Positions 1 to 6,066 of a DNA stretch of 9,751 nucleotides are shown here, piece by piece. The notes beneath the pieces were generated by a model that saw only the letters and a program-made list of their open reading frames with translations, was not told the DNA's origin and searched no databases. Origin of the DNA: Pseudomonadota bacterium (GTDB taxonomy: Bacteria > Pseudomonadota > Gammaproteobacteria > Pseudomonadales > Oleiphilaceae); contig JAEZAA010000012.1 in the NCBI GenBank assembly GCA_023430625.1, forward strand, positions 1 through 9,751. Direction: 5' to 3'. A program made the position numbers and the translations under genes. The stretch's first letter is position 1. Each line of letters begins with the position of its first letter.

Positions 1-54
1 CAGTTCCACCAGTTCCACCAGTTCCACCAGTTCCACCAGTTCCACCAGTTCCCG
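1..54. repeat. 9-bp tandem repeat (CAGTTCCAC)n
   Basis: Five perfect head-to-tail copies of CAGTTCCAC fill 1-45, and a sixth copy diverges after CAGTTC at 46-54. The array runs off the left edge, so its true length is unknown. On the minus strand the unit is GTGGAACTG, which keeps the reading frame of the RtcB remnant and encodes Val-Glu-Leu. It looks like slippage expansion of the native LVEL-type codons. There are no spacers, so it is not a CRISPR array. Confidence 0.9.
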
Positions 55-144
55 CTGGGCCGTCATCACCGCCTCTATGTCCTTGTAGGCCATGGGAATC
101 TCGTCGATTACTTCGGCGTCCTTGCGACACGCCACGTGGGCCAT
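1..144 (-). pseudogene. rtcB: RtcB RNA ligase C-terminal remnant (partial, at window edge)
   Basis: Read on the minus strand from an ATG at 144-142, the frame gives HVACRKDAEVIDEIP, then MAYKDIEAVMTAQRELVEL. This matches what I recall of the conserved C-terminal end of bacterial RtcB, the 3'-phosphate RNA ligase used in tRNA and RNA repair. In the family this stretch lies within the last ~45 residues and is usually followed by a VHTL...QVVCVKG-like end. Here it continues as repeated Val-Glu-Leu to the window edge instead. Upstream (145-300) the same frame stays open for a while, but the translation is Pro/Ser-rich and unlike RtcB, and it meets a TAG at 267-265. The ~370 preceding residues with the metal-binding Cys and His are therefore absent, and the fragment cannot be an active ligase. 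Whether it ends normally to the left cannot be seen. Family identity is from memory of the motif. Confidence 0.6.
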
Positions 145-253
145 GGCGTGCTCCTGTGACTGCTGGAGGGTGGGCACTGTACTGAAGGGGTTAGACCAAG
201 CGGGGAGGGACGGGTTCGGGGGGGAATTGCTGACCGCCGCCGAACAATGACGG

Positions 254-559
254 TTAGGGCTTTCCTACAACGCAATCCGACAACTCGGCGGAGCGTTTCA
301 CAAAACGATCATCGAATGTTTTAAGTGCGGAGCACTGCTGGCTGCTTGCCAGGTGAAAGGCGTCTGCGAAGTCCATTCCGCGCTCGTGCCACGCGATTAC
401 GCTGGATACCATCTGAGCATTTTCAAGATGGACATTCCTTAGACCAAACAGCTTTCGGAATGCCGGGCAGATCTGCTCGGGTTCGAAGTCATACGCGTCC
501 CGAGGCCCTCGCCAGTTTTCCTGCTTCTTGAAATCAAAGCCTCGATTGGTTGCCCACAA
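254..559 (-). pseudogene. N-terminally truncated PIN-domain (VapC-like) toxin
   Basis: The translation contains DAYDFEPEQICPAFRKLFGL, then WHERGMDFADAFHLASS and ALKTFDDRFVKRSAEL. This is the C-terminal part of a PIN-domain protein of the VapC type, a Mg-dependent RNase toxin. Two of the usual acidic positions, in DFADAFH and TFDDRF, are present. The N-terminal strand with its LDTN-type Asp and the second acidic residue are missing, because the frame is closed by TAA at 565-563, two codons before the only available start, a TTG at 559-557. A whole PIN protein is about 125-140 aa; this is at most 101, and its first ~15 residues do not look like the family. No antitoxin gene precedes it; glpQ does. 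I read it as a decayed, probably inactive toxin remnant that was cut at the inverted repeat. A sequencing frameshift is a less likely alternative. Confidence 0.6.
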
Positions 560-583
560 GCCTTACGAAGGCTGTGGGCAACC
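548..583. terminator. Large imperfect inverted repeat downstream of glpQ
   Basis: The arm GGTTGCCCACAAGCCTT at 548-564 pairs with GAAGGCTGTGGGCAACC at 567-583, with a one-base bulge and a very short loop. It begins 20 bases after the glpQ stop, which suggests it ends the minus-strand glpQ transcript. No T-tract follows on either strand, so it is not a classic rho-independent terminator. It also overlaps the first codons of the truncated PIN frame and could mark the rearrangement breakpoint. Confidence 0.5.
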
Positions 584-602
584 GAAATATCAGGACGCGG
601 TC

Positions 603-1913
603 TTACTGCATCCGCATGCAATTGGCATAGTAGGTCACCGTTGCGGGCCAGTCGGTAAAGACGCCCCGTACACCCACGTCTTTTGCCAGCACGTCGAGTA
701 CCTTCATCATGTCGCCATCGTTGTTCAGCGCCTCCGACACGCTCTGGTAATACCAGCCACCACCGTTCGCCAGGGGGCCGGAGCGCTCCAGTGACCAGGC
801 GATCATGTCGAGGCCAAGCGCCTTGGCATGACGAGCGTACTGCGAGGGGACGATTTCGCCGTGCTGGTCCAACTCGAGCAGGGCGAAGATGGGCGGGGCG
901 ATGATACGCACTCCCTGTGCTTTCAGCTTGCGAAGATCGGCCAGGGTCGGTGCCTCGGCGGGGCTGTTGAGATCGTCCAGATAGACCGCCTGCCGGCCAA
1001 ACTGGGGCTCGTTGCGAATCCAGTACAGCACATCGTTCAGGTCGAATGACTGGGGCCAGACGTCCCGGGGCGAGACGCCCGCCGCCTTGTATTCGTCGAT
1101 CATCTGCTGGGCGTAATCTTGCTGGGTATAGCCCTGTTGAGTGTCGTCGCCTTCAAAGGGCATGGGCACTTCGGGGGATTTTAGTTCCGGCGTGAACTTC
1201 ACGCCCAGTTGCTTGAACAGCTCGATGCTCTCGGCATGGCTCATCAGGGTGCCACGGCTGTCATACAGGTCGGTGCGCCAGGTGGCGGTGCCTTTCATGT
1301 AGTCCTGAACGCTAGTGGCCAAGGGATTGAAGCCGTCCATCTTGCCCTTCAGGGTCTTGAACTCGGCCAGCGTGATGTCGCTGGTGCAGCAGCGTGCTTG
1401 CGCCGGGGTGCCGGTGGCGGGATCGGCGGGCGTGAAGGGCGCCGAGCATTTGGCGGCCAGCTCCGGGACTTCCAGGATGTTGGTGGTGGTGTGCAGATCG
1501 CACTGGGCGTGACGGCACACCAGTTCGCGGTCCTTGGTGAAGGCAACGTCGCATTCGAGGATACCCGCGCCCATGCGTGCGGCGGCTTCATAGGACTCCT
1601 TGGTGTGTTCGGGAAACTGGAGGGGCGCGCCCCGGTGGCCAATGGAAAAGTCGGTTCTGTAGAACGGCCCTTTGGCGCATTGCTGCAGCCGGGACTTGAG
1701 GTGGCTCTCGTCCATGCCTTCCACCAGAAAGAAGGGGCGCGGGCCGAGTTCTACGTTACTGAGGGCGAGCTGTTTAACCTGTTCGATGAGTGGGCTATGG
1801 CCGCGCTCCTGGTGCCAGAAATAGTCCGAGTTGCCGGCCAAGCTTAGAGCCGGGGCTGCCAACAAGGGGAGCAGGGAGAGTCGCCGCAGGCAATTCTTCA
1901 GTGAAAGGCGCAT
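603..1913 (-). CDS. glpQ: Secreted glycerophosphodiester phosphodiesterase (GlpQ family)
   Basis: This enzyme hydrolyses glycerophosphodiesters such as glycerophosphocholine to glycerol-3-phosphate and an alcohol in the periplasm, feeding glycerol-phosphate and phosphorus scavenging. Residues 1-26 form a signal peptide (basic start, Leu/Ala core) with a likely cut after SLA at 26 and no lipobox. The GDPD catalytic core is visible: HRG at 93-95, the EHT after it, E120-C-D122, and H135 in CRHAQCDLHTTT. The metal/substrate strand TPELK (E243, K245) and the C-terminal VFTDWP motif are also present. At 436 aa it is longer than E. coli GlpQ (about 360 aa), with an extra N-terminal segment at ~30-85 and a Cys-containing insert at ~155-180. 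The ATG at 1913 has AAGGA upstream at a good distance. It appears monocistronic, divergent from the SRPBCC gene. The family is secure. The exact physiological substrate is not known. Confidence 0.92.
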   Translation of the reverse strand: MRLSLKNCLRRLSLLPLLAAPALSLAGNSDYFWHQERGHSPLIEQVKQLALSNVELGPRPFFLVEGMDESHLKSRLQQCAKGPFYRTDFSIGHRGAPLQFPEHTKESYEAAARMGAGILECDVAFTKDRELVCRHAQCDLHTTTNILEVPELAAKCSAPFTPADPATGTPAQARCCTSDITLAEFKTLKGKMDGFNPLATSVQDYMKGTATWRTDLYDSRGTLMSHAESIELFKQLGVKFTPELKSPEVPMPFEGDDTQQGYTQQDYAQQMIDEYKAAGVSPRDVWPQSFDLNDVLYWIRNEPQFGRQAVYLDDLNSPAEAPTLADLRKLKAQGVRIIAPPIFALLELDQHGEIVPSQYARHAKALGLDMIAWSLERSGPLANGGGWYYQSVSEALNNDGDMMKVLDVLAKDVGVRGVFTDWPATVTYYANCMRMQ

Positions 1914-2144
1914 GGGTCCATCCTTTGATTGATCGCGGAAGCGATATTTGGGTTGAAAGCCATTTGCACTCTAGGGGCATAAGGTGACAGGCGGATGTCG
2001 ATTTGGTTGCAGGTGTCGCGAAATATCGGGTCACTTCATTCTCTGGTGGCATGATTTTTTGTAATCCGGGCTGTCGAATCTGGCAGCGCTCATCCGACTA
2101 CAAAGGACTATACCTATCAATAACCATCGGAAGGAGACTTCAGC

Positions 2145-2588
2145 ATGCCAAACACCATTCGCCTCCATCGCGTTTTCCAAGCCACGCCTGATCGGGTTTA
2201 CCGGGCCTTTCTCGACCCGGATGCCCTGGTCAAATGGAACCCGCCCAATGGTTTTACCGCCAAGGTCCACCATATGGAGGCGCGCGTTGGCGGTACCTAC
2301 AAGATGTCCTTTACCAACTTCACCACGGGCAAGAGCCATACCTTTGGCGGCAAGTATCTGGAGCTGGTGCCCAATGAGTTGATCCGGTGCACGGATGAGT
2401 TTGACGACCCGGACATGCCCGGCACGATCCAGCAAACGGTGACGCTGAAGCAGGTGTCCTGTGGCACGGAGGTCACTATCGTGCAGGAAGGGCTGCCCGA
2501 TGCGATTCCGCCGGAAGCCTGTTATCTGGGCTGGCAGCAGTCGCTTATTCTGCTGGGTAAGCTGGTTGAGATAGAAATTCCGGACTGA
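2145..2588 (+). CDS. SRPBCC/AHSA1-type (START-like fold) protein
   Basis: This 147-aa protein has the AHSA1 pattern of the SRPBCC superfamily. It starts with the strand IRLHRVFQATPDRVYRAF, then LDPDALVKWNPP, a central GGTYKMSF hairpin, FGGKYLELVPNELIRCTDEF, and strands TVTLKQV and TEVTIVQEGLP. A C-terminal helix GWQQSLILLGKLVEI closes the hydrophobic cavity. Such proteins bind small hydrophobic ligands or act as co-chaperone-like domains. Most bacterial members have no assigned substrate, so none is given here. There is no signal peptide, so it should be cytosolic. The ATG at 2145 has a strong AAGGAG at 2131-2136, eight bases upstream. It stands alone between divergent glpQ and the convergent lipoprotein operon. 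Confidence 0.88.
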   Translation: MPNTIRLHRVFQATPDRVYRAFLDPDALVKWNPPNGFTAKVHHMEARVGGTYKMSFTNFTTGKSHTFGGKYLELVPNELIRCTDEFDDPDMPGTIQQTVTLKQVSCGTEVTIVQEGLPDAIPPEACYLGWQQSLILLGKLVEIEIPD

Positions 2589-2620
2589 TATCCGGTCACT
2601 GGCGGGTAATTCTCTGAGGC

Positions 2621-2658
2621 AAAAAGAGAGGCCGCACACCCTGGGTAGGGTGTGCGGC
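2621..2658 (-). terminator. Rho-independent terminator of the lipoprotein operon
   Basis: A perfect 11-bp stem, GCCGCACACCC at 2631-2641 with GGGTGTGCGGC at 2648-2658, has a 6-base loop. On the minus strand it is followed by CTCTCTTTTT (2630-2621). It starts 7 bases past the stop of the gene at 2666. No T-tract follows on the plus strand, so it acts for the minus-strand operon. Confidence 0.88.
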
Positions 2659-2665
2659 GGCCTGG

Positions 2666-4579
2666 TTAGGGCGTGATGGTAAAGCTGTCGACGGAATGGG
2701 TTTTCATCGACCAGAAGATGCCGTTGACGGTGGAGCCGGTGATGTTGTTGGTCATACCGAGATTGTTCAGGCCCAGATCTGCGGCGCCACTGAAGGCATA
2801 TACCAGCGCGCTGTAGGTGCCGGCGGGTAACCGGACGTCCTCTTCGCCATAGGCCGTGACCGCGAACTGCGGGTCTCTGCCAAGATAGTAGCCGAACTTA
2901 TAGCTGGCAGTATCGTCCACGTAGTCCTTCGGCGTAATGTACGCATAGTAGATCGGCGCGTAGCCGCTGATTCCGGCGCCGGTGTCTGTCCAGCTGGCGG
3001 TAAAATTGGCTGAGGATACCGTAGAGTTCTCGGTCGGGTTGCTCCAGGCAAGGTCACCGATGGCATAGGCGGAGCCGGAACCGTCGATGGTGCCGTTGTT
3101 GTCGATGTCGATGTTGAGCGTGTAGCGCTCACCGGCGATCACCGGGAAGGTGGCGGTGTAATAACCCGTACCCTGGGTGCCATTGCCAATATCGTAAACC
3201 AATTCATCAACCGGAATGCTGTTGCCCTGGCTGGTTGTGAGCGTGACCTTGGCCCCGGACACAGCTTCCTCAGCCGTTTCACCAGTAGGCAGTAGCATAT
3301 CTATAAGCAAACTAACGCCGGTATCAGAGAGGCTCGCGTTTGCCTCATAGTTAGCGGTACCGATTGCACCCATGGTCACTTGGACTTGCGGATAATCGTC
3401 ATTGGGGCCCGGTGGCGGCGTGGTGCGGGCGGCGCCGGTGTTCAGCACATCGCTGCAGGAGACGAGGGGATACAGCAGGTCGTCCACTTTTACCTTACCG
3501 AAGTCGATCACCTTGGCGCCGGGCATGCCGCTGACGCTGCCATTGGTATCGATGTAGGTGCGGGTGGCGACGATGTCCGGGCTTGAGCCCTTGGATGTGA
3601 CCACCTGGAAGAATCCATTGCTGTCGGTCTTGGTGACCGTGCCGGGAAATGCCTCAACGCGCGCGCCCGGCATGGGATTGCCGTCGATATCGACGACGGT
3701 GCCGACAACCCATTCACACTCTTCCGATTCAGGCGCGGCGCCATACCAGGAGAAGTGCTTCACGGTTGCTTTCACGACTGGCGTTACGCCATCGACGCTG
3801 GACAGGCTGATAACACCCACCACGAAATCCTCCCATTGCCCGGTTTCCGGGTTAAATGAGTAGCAGTGGATGGTCTGGCCCAGCGCGTACTCGGGGCGGT
3901 CGCGCAGGGTTGGCGGAATCGGCAGCTCCACCACGGCTTCGGAACCCGGACGCAGGTTCACATGATTGCCGTTGGAATCCAGGATCGTGAATTCTGCGAA
4001 GGTCAGCGGCGTCAACATGACATCCGCCTTGCCCAGTTCCCCGGGCAGTACGTCGCCTTCAATGGTGGGGTCCAGTGGCGTGACCGAGACACGTAGATCG
4101 GTGTCATCGCTGTTCAGGGTGTTGGGCTGGAAAATCACCGCATAGGGACCAGCTTCGGTGGTCTCGAAAATGGTTTTGGTGGTGCCGATGTTGTAATCCT
4201 GCAGTTCGCCCTGTTTCTTCAGGGCCACCAGCAGGGCGTCCGAGTCTTCATTGACCTTCACATTGTCGAAACCCGGCGCGTAATCGGCTCTGGAAAAGCT
4301 CAGAGTCACGGGCTGATCGCTTGGCGGCAGGGCCAAAGAATATTCGCCCGAGGCATTGGTTTCCGCCTGTTGACCGCCACCGCTGACCGTCACCCCGGCC
4401 AGCCGCAGGCCAGTCGCCGAATCCATGACCAAACCATTGACCACGTTGCGCTCCTCGGTTTGTTGGCCGCCGCCACCACCGGCGTTATCGCGGTCAGATC
4501 CACCGCCTCCGCCACCACCACAGCCGATCAGGCCTGCGCTGACGCTCAGCGCAAGCAGGGTATATTTGAGTTTACTCAC
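2666..4579 (-). CDS. Gly-rich lipoprotein with two carboxypeptidase-regulatory-like domains
   Basis: I chose the GTG at 4579-4577 over the ATG at 4603, because AAGGAG lies at 4592-4587 and the protein then starts MSKLKYTLLALSVSAGLIGC. That is a clean lipoprotein signal peptide with lipobox LIGC and lipidated Cys20 (637 aa). A Gly-rich tether (~21-40) follows. Next comes a CarboxypepD_reg-like beta-sandwich (~46-110: VVNGLVMDSATGLRLAGVTV ... NASGEYSLALP). Residues ~140-285 contain AVIFQPNTLN, RVSVTPLDPT, a Gly-rich strand region and KHFSWYGAAP, which recall the ZU5/FAM171-like region of related surface proteins. A second regulatory-like domain lies at ~290-345 (VVGTVVDIDGNPMPGARVEA ... TDSNGFFQV). 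Residues 491-499 (DIDNNGTID) resemble a calcium loop. No catalytic peptidase residues are seen, so a structural or adhesive envelope role is inferred. It is the second gene of the operon, 43 bases after the haem-propeller gene. Confidence 0.82.
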   Translation of the reverse strand: MSKLKYTLLALSVSAGLIGCGGGGGGGSDRDNAGGGGGQQTEERNVVNGLVMDSATGLRLAGVTVSGGGQQAETNASGEYSLALPPSDQPVTLSFSRADYAPGFDNVKVNEDSDALLVALKKQGELQDYNIGTTKTIFETTEAGPYAVIFQPNTLNSDDTDLRVSVTPLDPTIEGDVLPGELGKADVMLTPLTFAEFTILDSNGNHVNLRPGSEAVVELPIPPTLRDRPEYALGQTIHCYSFNPETGQWEDFVVGVISLSSVDGVTPVVKATVKHFSWYGAAPESEECEWVVGTVVDIDGNPMPGARVEAFPGTVTKTDSNGFFQVVTSKGSSPDIVATRTYIDTNGSVSGMPGAKVIDFGKVKVDDLLYPLVSCSDVLNTGAARTTPPPGPNDDYPQVQVTMGAIGTANYEANASLSDTGVSLLIDMLLPTGETAEEAVSGAKVTLTTSQGNSIPVDELVYDIGNGTQGTGYYTATFPVIAGERYTLNIDIDNNGTIDGSGSAYAIGDLAWSNPTENSTVSSANFTASWTDTGAGISGYAPIYYAYITPKDYVDDTASYKFGYYLGRDPQFAVTAYGEEDVRLPAGTYSALVYAFSGAADLGLNNLGMTNNITGSTVNGIFWSMKTHSVDSFTITP

Positions 4580-4586
4580 CAGTTCT

Positions 4587-4592
4587 CTCCTT
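4587..4592 (-). promoter_or_regulatory. Shine-Dalgarno site fixing the GTG start of the Gly-rich lipoprotein
   Basis: AAGGAG on the minus strand sits 7 bases before GTG at 4579. The upstream ATG at 4603 has no comparable site, and would place a charged MDPTRREL segment before the signal peptide. Confidence 0.75.
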
Positions 4593-4622
4593 GTTGGATC
4601 CATTTATTGAGGTTGCTCTTGG

Positions 4623-5783
4623 TTACTGCGTCGCCGTTGGCGCCGCAGTGATATCGAACGGCAGGGGGCCGATTGGCAGGGCGTTTTCAATGAGTTGCCG
4701 TGCCAGATTGATCTGCAGTAGGTGACCTTTGGTGCCGCTGGCCGCCACCAGAGCGGTGGCTCCGTCATTGGTGATCACCAGATGGCTGGGATTGGCGAAT
4801 TTCTGCTCCGCCAGTTGCAGGGGAAAGGTGGTGACCTCGCCCGTGTCGAGGCTGACCAGGGACATGGAGTTGCCGTAGTAATTGGCGACCACCAGCTGGC
4901 TGCCATCCGGCGTCAGTTGCATGCCCTGCGGGCCGGGGCCCACGGTATAGATGGAGCGCTTCTCACCCGTCAAACCAAAGACGCTGATGGTATTGGTCTC
5001 GAAGTTGGCGACGTACAACTGCTGGCGCTGAGTATCGGCCAGGACAAAGTTGGCGCTGGGGCCAGTGGCGACTTCGCTCGAAGCCTGGCCGGTCTTGGAA
5101 TCCAGCACCTTGAGCACGGCGGCGTCCGGTGAAGGTTGCGGCGCCAGGACGCTGGTAAAAAGCTGATCGCCCAGCCGCGCCAGGGCGGTGGGTTCCACCG
5201 CGCTTTGACTGGCCGCGATGTTCAAGCGCTGGATAATCTGGCCGCTGGCCAACTCGATCTGGCTGATGGAGCCACTGCGGGTGTTGGTTACGAACAGACT
5301 GGCGCCGTCCTCGGCCAGGCTGATGCCAAAGGGACGGGAACCCACGATGGTGGGTTTGACGCCGTCGGCGCCACCGCGATGGCAGGTGCCACAGTTGCTC
5401 AGGGCAAAGGCGTTTTGGTCAAAGTGCGCGTCGATCCGGCTGCCATCGGGCCGGGTCTCGGGAACCGGCTCGGTCAGCATGGTCCGTAGCAGCGAGCCTG
5501 TATCCGTGTCGATTTCCGCCACCGCCTGGGAGCCCGAGAGCACCACATAAAGCCGGCGGCTGTTGTGATCGACCACCATGTGGTGGGGCAGGCGGCCTAC
5601 CTCGGTCTGGCTCAGGATCACACCACTTTGCGGATCAACCTTCAGGACGCGGTCCTGCACCGGCATGCTGATAAACACCGGTGCCGATGCCTGCGGCGAT
5701 TTGGAGTCGCCACAGCTCACCGTGAACGCAGCGGCCAGGATGAGAGCGGCCGTGCGCCCAAGACTGCTGATGCCCTGAATCAT
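4623..5783 (-). CDS. YncE-like beta-propeller lipoprotein with a CXXCH haem site
   Basis: This is an envelope protein of 386 aa. Residues 1-23 form a hydrophobic signal peptide ending TVSC, so Cys24 is a probable lipidation site; Thr at -3 makes the lipobox slightly atypical. The rest is built of ~40-residue YVTN/YncE-type blades, for example PHHMVVDHNSRRLYVV, PFGISLAEDGASLFVTNT, FVLADTQRQQLYVANF, GMQLTPDGSQLVVANY and HLVITNDGATALVAAS. A loop of ~35 residues between early blades carries SNCGTCHRGG, a single c-type haem motif (C131, C134, H135). In the family, propellers with such inserts occur beside cytochrome peroxidase-like proteins and amine-dehydrogenase-like folds. The redox partner and axial Met or His cannot be told here. 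It is the first gene of the minus-strand operon, divergent from the histidine kinase, with only a weak AAAGAG ribosome site before the ATG. Confidence 0.8.
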   Translation of the reverse strand: MIQGISSLGRTAALILAAAFTVSCGDSKSPQASAPVFISMPVQDRVLKVDPQSGVILSQTEVGRLPHHMVVDHNSRRLYVVLSGSQAVAEIDTDTGSLLRTMLTEPVPETRPDGSRIDAHFDQNAFALSNCGTCHRGGADGVKPTIVGSRPFGISLAEDGASLFVTNTRSGSISQIELASGQIIQRLNIAASQSAVEPTALARLGDQLFTSVLAPQPSPDAAVLKVLDSKTGQASSEVATGPSANFVLADTQRQQLYVANFETNTISVFGLTGEKRSIYTVGPGPQGMQLTPDGSQLVVANYYGNSMSLVSLDTGEVTTFPLQLAEQKFANPSHLVITNDGATALVAASGTKGHLLQINLARQLIENALPIGPLPFDITAAPTATQ

Positions 5784-5857
5784 AGGATGGTCTCTTTAGG
5801 TTACGAAAAGCGGGGTGTGGATCAGGCCGAAAGTCTTTGGCTCCACCGCAAGCCGCC

Positions 5858-5863
5858 ATCATA
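5858..5863 (-). promoter_or_regulatory. Candidate -10 element of the lipoprotein operon
   Basis: The minus strand reads TATGAT here, one base from the sigma-70 consensus and about 75 bases before the propeller gene start. The matching -35 position (5886-5881, TAGGCC) is poor, which fits a promoter needing an activator bound to the palindrome immediately upstream. Confidence 0.3.
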
Positions 5864-5896
5864 GGAATCGGGTCGTTCAGGGCCTATCCCCGGTCA

Positions 5897-5914
5897 TACC
5901 CCCAGGTGGGGGTA
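5897..5914. promoter_or_regulatory. 18-bp palindromic operator candidate (TACCCCC half-sites)
   Basis: TACCCCCAGGTGGGGGTA has perfect twofold symmetry and extends by one A/T pair to 20 bp (5896-5915). It lies between the divergent lipoprotein operon and the histidine kinase gene. NarL-family regulators favour TACYYMT-type half-sites, and here the inverted TACCCCC units are four bases apart. The window encodes such a regulator at 8400-9041. An alternative is a terminator, since TTTTT follows on the plus strand, but no gene precedes it on that strand to be terminated, and the loop would be tight. Confidence 0.55.
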
Positions 5915-6052
5915 TTTTTGGGGAGTTTTTAATCACTCACCTCTCGTGCGCCGCAAAACCTTCAGTTATGCTTGCTGACAGCTTTCACGGGTGCCAGGAA
6001 TGGTGCGCGGCGAGGGCCCATTGACATGATCTTCAATGCTGTCGCTGCTGCT

Positions 6053-6059
6053 GGAGAGG
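6053..6059 (+). promoter_or_regulatory. Ribosome binding site fixing the GTG start of the histidine kinase
   Basis: GGAGAGG ends 7 bases before the GTG at 6067, which supports this non-ATG start. The next hydrophobic segment then becomes transmembrane helix 1 with a short basic cytoplasmic lead. Confidence 0.7.
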
Positions 6060-6066
6060 CTGTATC

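Noticed and set aside
1..54. Tandem repeat as a CRISPR array
   Set aside because: The units are 9 bp, contiguous, in-frame with a protein and without spacers.
1209..1847. Open frame of 212 codons on the plus strand opposite glpQ
   Set aside because: It lies wholly antisense to a gene with clear catalytic motifs. Its Gly/Ala/Val-rich composition is what high-GC antisense frames give, and I see no ribosome site.
1914..2144. Sigma-70 promoter pairs between glpQ and the SRPBCC gene
   Set aside because: I looked for -35/-10 pairs on both strands, but the best hexamers (for example TCGACA and TATGCC) have wrong spacing, so none is reported.
4470..4530. Glycine codon run after the lipobox as a possible phase-variable tract
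   Set aside because: The codons are mixed (GGT, GGC, GGA), with no long homopolymer or perfect short repeat, so slippage is unlikely. It is a Gly-rich tether.
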